Made by a program: the position numbers and the translations under genes. From contig CADAZN010000035.1 in the NCBI GenBank assembly GCA_902792435.1, forward strand, positions 1-46,134: DNA of 46,134 nucleotides, written 5' to 3'. Each line of letters begins with the position of its first letter. The first letter of the stretch is position 1. This document shows positions 9,090 to 17,255 of the stretch, piece by piece. The notes under the pieces are model-generated. The model did not search any database. It saw only the letters and a program-made list of their open reading frames with translations, and was not told the DNA's origin. The DNA is from an uncultured Bacteroidales bacterium (GTDB lineage Bacteria > Bacteroidota > Bacteroidia > Bacteroidales > Muribaculaceae).

Positions 9090-9512
9090 CTACTTTTTCA
9101 TTGTGAAGGCCATGGCGTAGGCTTTCATGTTTTTGAGCATAGAGAGGAGGCCGTTGCTGCGTGTGGGTGAGAGGTGATCGCGCAGGCCAATGCGGTCGAT
9201 GAAGTAGAGGTCGGCGTCGACGATATCCTGTGGTTTCTGGCCGCTGAGCACGCGTATGAGCATCGCCACGATGCCTTTCACGATGATAGCGTCGCTGTCG
9301 GCGCGATAGGTCACCACACCGTCGCTGTATTGTGCGTCGAGCCACAGGCGGCTCTGGCATCCGTCAATGAGGTTATCGGGGGTTTTGAGGCTCTCGTCGA
9401 GTGCGTCAAGGCCGTTGCCCAGCTCGATAATGTAGGCATAACGGTCCATCCAGTCGTCCATGTCGCTGAATTCCTCGATTATCTCGTCTTGAATTTGATT
9501 AATCTCGTTCAT
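9090..9512 (-). CDS. sufE: Cysteine desulfuration protein SufE
   Basis: SufE accepts sulfane sulfur from the cysteine desulfurase SufS on a conserved cysteine and passes it to the SufBCD scaffold for Fe-S cluster assembly. The 140-residue product contains IDGCQSRLWL with the acceptor Cys at residue 52. VKGIVAMLIRVLSGQ and the C-terminal GLRDHLSPTRSNGLLSMLKNMK, both typical of SufE, follow. It sits alone here, not with sufBCDS. A promoter with an overlapping palindrome lies at 9541-9571. Confidence 0.93.
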   Translation of the reverse strand: MNEINQIQDEIIEEFSDMDDWMDRYAYIIELGNGLDALDESLKTPDNLIDGCQSRLWLDAQYSDGVVTYRADSDAIIVKGIVAMLIRVLSGQKPQDIVDADLYFIDRIGLRDHLSPTRSNGLLSMLKNMKAYAMAFTMKK

Positions 9513-9540
9513 TTTGTGTTGTGATATAGATAAAATCGGT

Positions 9541-9571
9541 CAAAATTACTCATAATTTTGCTTTTTCACAA
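9541..9571 (-). promoter_or_regulatory. sufE promoter with a palindrome overlapping the -7 box
   Basis: On the minus strand a TTG at 9571-9569 and TAATTTTG at 9548-9541 are 20 bp apart. The -7 box is one arm of a perfect inverted repeat, CAAAATTA (9541-9548), CTCA, TAATTTTG (9553-9560). A protein bound there would block the promoter. The regulator is unknown. Confidence 0.55.
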
Positions 9572-9581
9572 CATTTTACTG

Positions 9582-9614
9582 AAAAAAAAGGTGCGGGGCC
9601 TGAAGCCTCGCACC
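9582..9614 (-). terminator. Terminator of the PpiD-like foldase gene
   Basis: Stem GGTGCGGGGC (9590-9599) pairs with GCCTCGCACC (9605-9614) through a 5-nt loop, with one G-U pair. On the minus strand it is followed by a run of eight U (9589-9582). Confidence 0.85.
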
Positions 9615-9641
9615 CTTTGTTGACTTTTCAAGTGCTAATGA

Positions 9642-11732
9642 TTAGCTGAACTTGACAAGGTTGTTCTTTACCTTGCGGCTATTTTGCAGGATAGCACCGA
9701 GCATCTGTTGGATTGGGAAGTTCTGCTGGCGATACTGCATAGCCATTTGCTGCTTGGTTTGTTTGTCGGTCAAGGCACCACGAGGTGGGTTGATCTTGTT
9801 AACTTGCACAGCATAGATGGCATTGCGTCCAGCGATGAGCTGCACTTTACCAACAGCCTTCTGTCCAAGACCAGCGATGAGACCAGCCACGCGGCCCTCG
9901 AGCATCTGCTGAGGAGCACCCATAGCGATGCTAGCGCTGTCGACATTGCACTTCATAGCTGCTGCATAACCAGCAACATCATTAGCCTTGCCCTTGTACT
10001 GCTTCATGAGCATCTCGCCCTTCTTCTCGTTCTTGAGGAGCTCGGTAAGATTCTGCTTAACAGTTGGGTCGCTAAGTGGGGTGTAGTCTTTGTAGACCTC
10101 ATCAACAGCAACAACTATCAACTCTTCATCCTCACCAAAAATTTGCGAGATGGTGCCGGGTTTGTTCTTGAATGCCCAAGTGATCGCCTCACGGCTGTGA
10201 GAGATACCTGGCATCATGCCAAACTGCGATGCCTGAGCGCCAAGTTGTGATGTAGAAGGAGTGATAACCTCCTCAACGATGTCAAACTTAGCTGCCTTGG
10301 CGTTCTTCTCAAACGAAGCAATGTCCTTGTTCTTGTTGAGGTAATCTTGGAGCTTGCCACGCAGGTTACCCTTAGTGTCCTCGCTAGGCGAGTTGGTGTA
10401 ACGGCAGCGAGTGATGTTGTAGAAGGTAGTAGCAGGATTAGACTGTGCTACCTTAGCAAACATCGCGCCTTCGGTGTTAGCCTGCCAAATGAAGAAGTTT
10501 CCACCAGCATTGTCGTTAACCTTGGTGCGAATTGAGTCGGGCAACTGGAATGCGCGAGCCAACTGCTGTGGGTTGCTCTTTTGGATTTGGATGTTGGGCT
10601 TGCCAGCAAGCGAGTCAATCGCCATACCGCCCTCGAGAAGAGCCAAAACCGAGTCTTGACGAGCCTTAGGGCCCTGCACGAGCACCATGTCGAGACCGAT
10701 TGAGTCGATGCTCTGGTAGGTGCTAGTAACCTTATATAATAATGTGTTGCGGTCACGTCCTGTGGGGTCTTTCCTGTCGCAGGTGTTGAGTCCACCAGCG
10801 ATAAGGTTCTTGATAGTCTCGTCTTTGGCCTCAACCTTTGCGCCAAAGATTTGCTTGTCGTTAGCAGTGGTGGTCACCGAGTCGGTAACAACGTCGCTGT
10901 TAGAGCGCACGCCACTGTTGCCTGGCATGTTCTGGAGGTCAGCATAGATTTTGCTGATCTTAGCTGCAGCTGCTGCCTTGTCCTTAGCCGATGGGTCAAC
11001 GTCCATCTTGATATAATGTATGCGACGGCTCTCATCGTCGAGCTTGAAGAGGTTTTTGTACTGCTCATAAGCTGCTTGGAGCTCAGCGTCAGTAATTTTC
11101 ACCTTTCCATCGTCGATAGTAGCATAGTCAACCTTAGCATAGGTAACATCGTATACTGCACTCTCATTGTTGGTGATTTCGATATCGATATCGTTAGCTT
11201 GGAAACATCCCATCATGAGCAAACCCAACTTAGCCTGCATGAGCTGGTTGGCCATCTTCTGCGACTCCATCTCATAGAGTGCGCGGATTTGTGGGTCAAC
11301 TTGCGAATTTGGATTCTTTACGAAATCCAAAAGACTCTGTGGGTCAATGCCATTTTGCTGACACAGCTGCTGAATGGGCTGTGTGGGATTTTTCACCATG
11401 AGGTCAGCTACTTCCGAACCAGTAACTATGATATTAGCATCTTCACACTCCTGCGAGAGAAGTTTCTCTTGAATAACTTCTTGCAGAATTTGCTGCTGCA
11501 TCACAGCTGGATCCACCTTGCTGTCGGCATCTTGTTGCTGCTGACGTGCTTGCGAGATGGCCTGGAACTCTTGCATTTCAATTTTCTCATTGCCAACTTT
11601 GGCTGCCAGCGTGTCGGTAGTAAAAGCACCCGATGCACGCACGGCCTCTTCAAGGATAAAAGCGAGTAGGCCTGCGCCTATCACAATAGTTAGAATTGCG
11701 GCTCTTTTTCTAATTTTTTCTAATGCTGCCAT
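9642..11732 (-). CDS. PpiD/SurA-like periplasmic peptidylprolyl isomerase (membrane-anchored)
   Basis: The 696-residue protein has a short basic N-terminus and a single membrane helix (about 12-30, AAILTIVIGAGLLAFILEEA), as in PpiD. A SurA_N-like region (about 70-130) contains QQQILQEVIQEKLLSQECE. Helical and parvulin-type segments follow and end in a Gln-rich C-terminus. The predicted role is folding of outer-membrane or secreted proteins as they leave the Sec translocon. It has its own promoter (11791-11821) and terminator (9582-9614), so it is monocistronic. Confidence 0.85.
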   Translation of the reverse strand: MAALEKIRKRAAILTIVIGAGLLAFILEEAVRASGAFTTDTLAAKVGNEKIEMQEFQAISQARQQQQDADSKVDPAVMQQQILQEVIQEKLLSQECEDANIIVTGSEVADLMVKNPTQPIQQLCQQNGIDPQSLLDFVKNPNSQVDPQIRALYEMESQKMANQLMQAKLGLLMMGCFQANDIDIEITNNESAVYDVTYAKVDYATIDDGKVKITDAELQAAYEQYKNLFKLDDESRRIHYIKMDVDPSAKDKAAAAAKISKIYADLQNMPGNSGVRSNSDVVTDSVTTTANDKQIFGAKVEAKDETIKNLIAGGLNTCDRKDPTGRDRNTLLYKVTSTYQSIDSIGLDMVLVQGPKARQDSVLALLEGGMAIDSLAGKPNIQIQKSNPQQLARAFQLPDSIRTKVNDNAGGNFFIWQANTEGAMFAKVAQSNPATTFYNITRCRYTNSPSEDTKGNLRGKLQDYLNKNKDIASFEKNAKAAKFDIVEEVITPSTSQLGAQASQFGMMPGISHSREAITWAFKNKPGTISQIFGEDEELIVVAVDEVYKDYTPLSDPTVKQNLTELLKNEKKGEMLMKQYKGKANDVAGYAAAMKCNVDSASIAMGAPQQMLEGRVAGLIAGLGQKAVGKVQLIAGRNAIYAVQVNKINPPRGALTDKQTKQQMAMQYRQQNFPIQQMLGAILQNSRKVKNNLVKFS

Positions 11733-11790
11733 TATAAATATTATTTATGTTTTTTATTTGCAAAAATATATACTTCACAAAAATAGCACG

Positions 11791-11821
11791 CAAAGGTATA
11801 CATTTTTTATTTAATGGCAAA
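11791..11821 (-). promoter_or_regulatory. Promoter of the PpiD-like foldase
   Basis: On the minus strand TTTG (11821-11818) and TACCTTTG (11798-11791) are separated by 19 bp, an excellent match to the Bacteroidetes consensus. The start codon is about 60 bp downstream. Confidence 0.7.
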
Positions 11822-11850
11822 AATGTTAAGCAATTTTGTGACGTTTTTAT

Positions 11851-11879
11851 GCAAAAAGCACGGTTTTGCACAAGTGCAA
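11851..11879 (-). terminator. Possible serpin terminator hairpins
   Basis: Two overlapping small hairpins lie just beyond the serpin stop: TTGCAC-AA-GTGCAA (11866-11879) and GCAAAA (11851-11856) with TTTTGC (11864-11869). Neither has a long U-run in the right place, so assignment as a terminator is weak. Confidence 0.35.
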
Positions 11880-11912
11880 CTAAGATGTTTTTATTTTTCT
11901 TGCTTAATCTGG

Positions 11913-13178
11913 TTAGCTGTCGCCACAGAACTGGCCTGCTTGCAGGATTGCGTGGGTAGTCTCGTCGTAGATGAAGTAGAGGAAGGGATGGGTGGCGTTG
12001 AAGGACAGATTGATTGATTTAAATATGTTGCTCTGCACTGTCACACCGCTGGCTTCGGTGCCATACTCGTTGACGGTAATCTTAGTGTCCTGCGTGAAGC
12101 GGTTGATGTAGGAATGCGCCTTGCTCAGGCGACTGAAGTCGGCATTGTCGTTGAAAGCCGTTGGCATCAAGGTTGCCAGAATGTCGCGCAAGTTCAAATT
12201 GCAGTCGGTAGAGAATCGAGGCAAAATCAAGTCAACCACCCTTTCTGGGGCTTTAAGACCTGAAAGTATGCGATTGAATTCCTCTGCGCCCATCATTGAT
12301 AGAAACTTGTTGATTTTGACATCTTTAGGCAAGACAACGAGCATACAGAACTCGCTGTTATCATATTTCATAGAGATGGCCTGGCAAGCGTTGTCCTCGT
12401 AGTACAGCTCACGAAAATATCGAAACATCGATGGCACTTGCATGGTGATGCCATCATCGTTGGTGAACTCACGGTCAAAAGTGAAATTCTTGTCAAAAGG
12501 ATTTACCCACAGGGCCTTGAATTTCAGGTAATTGATGAGGTAGATAATTTCGTTGGGGTGAGTTTGCTTGACTATGTTGTCAAATTCGCCTCCCGACTGC
12601 TGCTTGATCCAGTCATTGATTTGTTGGGTGGCCTTGCTGGTACCGAAGTCGAGATTGCTCACCTGAGCGTTATAGACACCAGTGATAGCCTTGATGTAGT
12701 CAGGATTGATGATAAACCTGTTGTTCATCGCGAGATAGTTGCTCATCACAACCGATGGCGTGAAATGAGCGACATACCGGCTATAAAATGAGTTTGCCGC
12801 TGCCGATGGCCCAGTCAACGCCTCTATCTCCTTGAGCGTGGCACCACTGGCACCATTGCTTGCCATGGCAAGTGCATAGCTCACGCTCAATGGCGAGAAA
12901 GTGAAACTCTTAAAAGGCTCACTGCTTGACTGCTTTTTCAACAGGGTGAACGCCAGTTCATTAGCCCTATCAACGCAGAGCTTGTCGTCATTGCCCAAAA
13001 CAAGAGATTTATCGCTCTTAATCACTTGCGAAGCAACACCAACTTTGCTTTGTTTCTTTTGCTTAACGGCCCTGTGAGTTTTTACTCTTTTAGCCTCGGC
13101 CGAAGTGCAAGAATGGGTGGCAAACGAGCATGCCACAACACAAATTATAATCAAAATGCGAACAAATAAGCTTTTCAT
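11913..13178 (-). CDS. Serpin-family serine protease inhibitor, secreted lipoprotein-like
   Basis: The 421-residue protein has the serpin fold signatures FSPLSVSYALAMASNGASGATLKEI and NRFIINPDY near the N-terminus. The reactive-loop hinge is GTEASGVTVQSN, and the strand motif is FNATHPFLYFIYDETTHAILQAGQF. The N-terminus is a signal peptide followed by THSCTS, so it may be a lipoprotein or simply exported. Aligning the hinge with alpha-1-antitrypsin places P1-P1' at Lys387-Ser388, which would favour trypsin-like target proteases. Serpins in gut bacteria are thought to protect against host or competitor proteases. It is monocistronic, divergent from the plus-strand cluster that starts at 13694. 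Confidence 0.9.
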   Translation of the reverse strand: MKSLFVRILIIICVVACSFATHSCTSAEAKRVKTHRAVKQKKQSKVGVASQVIKSDKSLVLGNDDKLCVDRANELAFTLLKKQSSSEPFKSFTFSPLSVSYALAMASNGASGATLKEIEALTGPSAAANSFYSRYVAHFTPSVVMSNYLAMNNRFIINPDYIKAITGVYNAQVSNLDFGTSKATQQINDWIKQQSGGEFDNIVKQTHPNEIIYLINYLKFKALWVNPFDKNFTFDREFTNDDGITMQVPSMFRYFRELYYEDNACQAISMKYDNSEFCMLVVLPKDVKINKFLSMMGAEEFNRILSGLKAPERVVDLILPRFSTDCNLNLRDILATLMPTAFNDNADFSRLSKAHSYINRFTQDTKITVNEYGTEASGVTVQSNIFKSINLSFNATHPFLYFIYDETTHAILQAGQFCGDS

Positions 13179-13219
13179 ATCGTTAGTTGTTTTTTAATAT
13201 GCATATTATTAGTATGCCC

Positions 13220-13227
13220 CAAAGTTA
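13220..13227 (-). promoter_or_regulatory. Candidate -7 box of the serpin gene
   Basis: TAACTTTG on the minus strand (13227-13220) matches TAnnTTTG and lies about 42 bp before the start codon. No well-spaced TTTG was found upstream of it. A small inverted repeat GCATA/TATGC (13201-13217) lies between box and gene. Confidence 0.4.
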
Positions 13228-13693
13228 GTAATAAATTTTCAAAAAAGCAGCTCCTTTCATCGGCAAAATGCCTTGCAAACTCAAAACAGCGTCCCTCTCC
13301 TCGAAATGACTTTCACCAATCTTGTTTTACGAAATCTGAATTATGCAAATAAAATTATGCTGAGAGAATAATTCTTTTAGCATAATATCAGTGTGAATAG
13401 TTTTAATATTTTGTCAATCAACAACTTTTACTTTGTGGGCGAGACATTGATAGAGATTGATTTGCTGGTTTTGGAGGCAAGTCTAGTAATTGTGTGAACA
13501 TTTTATATTTTGGCACGATTGTTGTAGTAATTCATTTTTTGTGATTATATAGTTTTTACTTATAAAGAATATTAATTCTTGTTTAATTAATGCGTAAATA
13601 AATATTTTTTTGTAGTTTTGCAAGTTATAAGGTGAAGTAGCACCCTTTGCCTTGTGACAATTATTAAAAACCTAGTTTTTAAACACATTGAAA
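13228..13693. other. AT-rich intergenic region upstream of the VWA lipoprotein, with a 33-bp dyad
   Basis: No gene is visible in this stretch. It contains a dyad at 13354-13386: outer arms ATTATGCT and AGCATAAT (8 bp) and inner arms AGAAT/ATTCT. The intervening bases can also pair in RNA through G-U, so the whole element could be an almost continuous hairpin. A TAGTTTTG box at 13613-13620 is the best -7 candidate for the downstream cluster, but no TTTG is correctly spaced from it. Confidence 0.5.
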
Positions 13694-15157
13694 ATGAATA
13701 TGATAAGACGAGTATATAACATGCTAGGCATAGCGCTAGTTATGCTTGCTGTAGCATTCTTTACCGCCTCTTGTGGCGGTGGCGGCCTTGAGAAAGCCGT
13801 GAGAAAGGCGTTCATCGATGGCGACACCACCCAGGCATGCTACGACAAAATTTGCGCTCTCATCAAGGAGAACCCCAAGAGTTATTCCGAGTTTGTGACC
13901 GAGAGCGGCGACATCAATGTCGAGGCCCTTGGCAAATATATCAATGAGGTGGGCAGCAGCCTGCGTCCACCCATGACATGGGATATCACCGGCTACGGTC
14001 TGAAGGAGCTCACGCTCACAGTGTATTTTGAGCGCAGCGGCTCGATGACCCCCTACGACACTCCGGGAGGCGGCGGTCAGTTGAAGAAAGCTGTTAACGA
14101 CCTCATCAACTTCTTCCCAAGCAAAGAAGGCACTAAAATCAACATCGTTAACGACAACATCTACCCCTACAGCGGCAGCGTCGACTCGTTCCTGCAGGAC
14201 CGTAACATCTACGAGAGCACCAAGGGAACCGGCAATGCCAGCTACACCGACTTCAAGCTCATATTTGAGAAAATCATCCAGGCTCAGAAACCCGGCAACG
14301 TGAGTGTGCTCGTTACCGACCTCATCTACTCGCCACAGAACACCGCCGATGTGAGCGTGGAGAAAATCCTCAACGAGGAGAACAGTGTGGCAACTAGCAT
14401 TTTCAAGACCTACAAGGGCAAGTCAATTATTGTGAACCAGCTGATGGGCGACTATAACGGTCAATACTATCCATATAACGGAACACCATTCACCTACAAC
14501 GGTAAGCGTCCGTTCTATGTAATCATTGTTGCCGACGCATCGACCATCGACCGCATGAACGCCGACGACAACTTCGCTAAGTTCTTGCGTCCCAACGGCC
14601 TGAAGAACAGCTACCGCTTTAACCAGGCTGCTAGCGAGCTAAATGTCAAGATAATTCCCGACTGGAAGGACAATGTGGGACGCTTCCGCCAGTCGCGCAG
14701 CGAGCAGAATCTGCTTACCGACTGTGAGGGCGACCGCGAGACAGGCATTTTGTGTTTCACTCTTGCCGCCAATCTCAAGCCCCTTGCCAAGGACGACTCG
14801 TTCCTAACCAATGTAGCGAACTATAACGTGCAGTCGCAGAGTGGTTTCGACATCACAATCCGTGCCATCAAGCCCGAAGATGTGAACAACAACAACCGCT
14901 CTTACCTCGACGGCATGACTCACATCATCACCGCCAAAGGCAAATTTGCCACTTCGCGTGATGAACTGAGCATCACCCTTGCCAACCAGTTCCCCGAGTG
15001 GATAAAAGCATCGACCACCACTAGTGATATAGACCCCAATGCCGCAAATTTCTCAACCACCACTTTTGGCTTGGAGCGCTTTTTGCAGGGAATATATGAT
15101 GCCTTCTCGGCAGGAAACGACAGTTATGGAAAAATTGTAATAAAGTTAGAAAACTAA
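13694..15157 (+). CDS. Lipoprotein with a VWA-like domain (first gene of the tubulin/actin-like envelope cluster)
   Basis: The best start is the ATG at 13694; the frame is open two codons further upstream to a TTG at 13688. A signal peptide ends in FTASC, so the mature N-terminus is a lipidated Cys followed by four Gly. Counting from the TTG, residues 108-120 read LTLTVYFERSGSM, which resembles the first strand and MIDAS motif of a von Willebrand A domain (DxSxS), with Glu (E115) replacing the first Asp. Later YTDF and VSVLVTDLIYS could supply the remaining MIDAS Thr and Asp. FYVIIVADAST fits another core strand. The C-terminal part is unassigned. It begins a run of seven same-strand genes. 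A specific function is not known. Confidence 0.72.
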   Translation: MNMIRRVYNMLGIALVMLAVAFFTASCGGGGLEKAVRKAFIDGDTTQACYDKICALIKENPKSYSEFVTESGDINVEALGKYINEVGSSLRPPMTWDITGYGLKELTLTVYFERSGSMTPYDTPGGGGQLKKAVNDLINFFPSKEGTKINIVNDNIYPYSGSVDSFLQDRNIYESTKGTGNASYTDFKLIFEKIIQAQKPGNVSVLVTDLIYSPQNTADVSVEKILNEENSVATSIFKTYKGKSIIVNQLMGDYNGQYYPYNGTPFTYNGKRPFYVIIVADASTIDRMNADDNFAKFLRPNGLKNSYRFNQAASELNVKIIPDWKDNVGRFRQSRSEQNLLTDCEGDRETGILCFTLAANLKPLAKDDSFLTNVANYNVQSQSGFDITIRAIKPEDVNNNNRSYLDGMTHIITAKGKFATSRDELSITLANQFPEWIKASTTTSDIDPNAANFSTTTFGLERFLQGIYDAFSAGNDSYGKIVIKLEN

Positions 15158-15169
15158 AATATTAAAGAT

Positions 15170-15610
15170 ATGCGAGATAAGGTAATATTTTTAGTGATTG
15201 GAGCAGTGGTAAGCGTGCTGTTCTGGATTTTTAGAGTAGAGCTTTATGAGGCTGTTTACAATGTCAACGGCTTTAGCGACCAGATGTATAATACGGGTGC
15301 CTATGGCTCGGTAGCTGCCATCACCATCGCGATGTCTTGGGGCTTGGCAGCCATCTACTACTATGTAATCAACTCGGTGAAGTTTGACCGCTGGTATCAC
15401 TGGCTGGCGATGCTCGGTGTAGCAAGCGTTCTCACCCCTGTGGTGTGCTACATTGTGATAGCCAACTTCCTCGAGGGCTTCGACTACGGCACCGCCGAGT
15501 TCACCTTTGCATTTTACAACATCCTGTTCACGGCCCTTACCTTTGTAATCGCCTCGTTCTCGATGCGCTGGTGGAGCAGCAACTGCCGCCACACCCCCAT
15601 CCCTCAGTAA
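15170..15610 (+). CDS. Small four-helix inner-membrane protein of the envelope cluster
   Basis: The 146-residue protein has four predicted membrane helices: VIFLVIGAVVSVLFWIF (about 5-21), a segment around 45-66, one around 78-98 and ILFTALTFVIASFSM near 117-132. No known family was recognised. It lies 12 bp after the VWA-like lipoprotein and is followed by the tubulin-like gene after about 90 bp of repetitive filler. Its position suggests it is the membrane component of the same complex. That is inference from neighbours only. Confidence 0.65.
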   Translation: MRDKVIFLVIGAVVSVLFWIFRVELYEAVYNVNGFSDQMYNTGAYGSVAAITIAMSWGLAAIYYYVINSVKFDRWYHWLAMLGVASVLTPVVCYIVIANFLEGFDYGTAEFTFAFYNILFTALTFVIASFSMRWWSSNCRHTPIPQ

Positions 15611-15665
15611 AATGCACAATTCATAATGCATAATTTTTTAATGTTCAATTAATAAATACATTAAT

Positions 15666-15689
15666 ACCCATCACGATACCCATCACGAT
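15666..15689 (+). repeat. 12-bp tandem direct repeat before the tubulin-like gene
   Basis: ACCCATCACGAT is repeated twice without a gap (15666-15677, 15678-15689), 12 bp before the start codon. The preceding 15611-15660 is low-complexity filler with repeated CATAATGCATAAT-like words. Confidence 0.8.
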
Positions 15690-15700
15690 CACAGAATAAC

Positions 15701-17230
15701 ATGAAATTATTTGTATTTGCTATAGGTGGCACTGGTTCGAGAGTGCTCAAGTCGATGATAATGCTGTGTGCTGCTGGCGTGCGTCCCGTCGACTCTAACG
15801 GCCGCCCTCTGAACGACGTGGAGATAGTGCCCATCATCATCGACCCACACAAGTCGAATGCCGACCTCAAGCGCACCGAGCGTCTGCTCAGCGCCTACGG
15901 CACCATCCGCGAGAAGCTTTACGGCAAGAACGCCAACGCCAATGGTTTCTTCGCAACCAAAATCTCTACCTTGAAAGAAGTGGTGTCGAGCAGCCAAGTG
16001 CCCCTCGACGACTCGTTCATCTTCAACCTGGCGGCGGTCGAGAACTACAAGTTCCGCGATTTCATCAGCTACAACACCATGAACGAGCCCAACCAGGCAT
16101 TGACATCGCTGCTCTTTGCCGACTACCAGCTCGAGAACAAGATGAGCATCGGCTTCGTGGGTTCGCCCAACATTGGCAGCGTGGCGCTCAATGGTGTGAA
16201 AGACAGCAACGAGTTTAAGGCGTTTGCCAACGTCTTTGCCGACGGCGACCGCATTTTCTTTATCAGCAGCATCTTTGGTGGCACCGGTGCCGCTGGCTTC
16301 CCCATCATTGTGAAAAACATACGCCAAGCCAAGAACATCGATGCCAAGAACAAAGCGTTCTTGCAGCGTGCACCAATTGGCGGCCTTACGGTGCTCCCCT
16401 ACTTCTCACTCATGGAGAGCGACGATAAGAATGACAAACGAATCGACAACGCCGACTTTGTGGTAAAGACCCAAAGCGCGCTCGAATACTATAACAACAC
16501 ACTCACGGGCAACGGACGCAACGCTGTGAACGCCATCTTCTACCTTGGCGACCACGGACACAACGCACCCTATGCCTACGATCCAGGCGACAAGCGTGAC
16601 CAGCACGACCCCGCCCACCTCATCGAGATGGTGGGTGCCATGGCGCCGTTCAAGTTCTTGAGCCTCAGCGATAGCGAGCTCACCGACCTTGCCACTGGCG
16701 AGCCTTTGCCTACCAAGGCATTTGAGTATGGCTTGGAACACGACTCCGACTTTATCGACTTCTCGGGCTTCGGTCAAGAGACACGACAGCTCATCTACCG
16801 CCCTCTCGTGAAGCTGCACCTGCTCTACATCTTCCTGCGCACAGGATTGAACAACATCATAGGCCAGGGCTTCACCGAGGATAGTCCTAAGATTACCCGC
16901 GAGTTCACCGGCACACAGTTCTACCGAGTGCTCACTCAGCAGTTCTTCGACAGCTACATCGAATGGATGACCGAGCTGCTGCACAACCGCCGCCACGTCA
17001 CACTCTTCAACGAGGGTGAGATGGACATGAACAAGGCTATTCACAAGGTGCTCACCAAGAAAGGCATCTTTGGAAGCAAGAAGGTTGACAACGATGTGTT
17101 CAAGGCCGAGATGAACAAGCTCAGCCGCGATAACAACAGCTACGGCAGCAATCCCGAGCTCAAACTCATGGATTTGTTCTACACCGCAGCCGAGAAAATC
17201 ATCACCGACCGTTACGACAACATCAACTAG
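15701..17230 (+). CDS. Tubulin_2-type (tubulin/FtsZ-fold) GTPase-like protein
   Basis: The 509-residue soluble protein opens with a Rossmann-like strand and loop, FVFAIGGTGSRVLKSM (GGTG at 9-12). A second glycine-rich loop, IFGGTGAAGFP (GGTGAAG at 193-199), is in the place of the tubulin/FtsZ signature GGGTG[ST]G. This two-GGTG arrangement is the hallmark of the bacterial 'tubulin like' family (Pfam Tubulin_2) rather than FtsZ. The region between them contains a nucleotide-fold strand EIVPIIIDPHKSNADL. Predicted activity is GTP binding, possibly with polymerisation, in the cytoplasm. The next gene, 25 bp downstream, is an actin/Hsp70-fold ATPase. No cell-division genes are nearby, so this is not the housekeeping FtsZ. 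Confidence 0.75.
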   Translation: MKLFVFAIGGTGSRVLKSMIMLCAAGVRPVDSNGRPLNDVEIVPIIIDPHKSNADLKRTERLLSAYGTIREKLYGKNANANGFFATKISTLKEVVSSSQVPLDDSFIFNLAAVENYKFRDFISYNTMNEPNQALTSLLFADYQLENKMSIGFVGSPNIGSVALNGVKDSNEFKAFANVFADGDRIFFISSIFGGTGAAGFPIIVKNIRQAKNIDAKNKAFLQRAPIGGLTVLPYFSLMESDDKNDKRIDNADFVVKTQSALEYYNNTLTGNGRNAVNAIFYLGDHGHNAPYAYDPGDKRDQHDPAHLIEMVGAMAPFKFLSLSDSELTDLATGEPLPTKAFEYGLEHDSDFIDFSGFGQETRQLIYRPLVKLHLLYIFLRTGLNNIIGQGFTEDSPKITREFTGTQFYRVLTQQFFDSYIEWMTELLHNRRHVTLFNEGEMDMNKAIHKVLTKKGIFGSKKVDNDVFKAEMNKLSRDNNSYGSNPELKLMDLFYTAAEKIITDRYDNIN

Positions 17231-17234
17231 AAAA

Positions 17235-17252
17235 AACTGATAACTGACAACT
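17235..17252 (+). repeat. AACTGATAACTGACAACT leader element
   Basis: This 18-bp word directly precedes the start of the ATPase gene at 17256. Related words occur at 42105-42122 and 42221-42266 before another gene. It is a dispersed short intergenic repeat in this window. Confidence 0.65.
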
Positions 17253-17255
17253 ATT

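Noticed and set aside
15701-17230. Calling the tubulin-like gene ftsZ
   Set aside because: It has the N-terminal GGTG loop and the late GGTGAAG loop of Tubulin_2, lacks the FtsZ C-terminal tail, and no cell-division genes are near.
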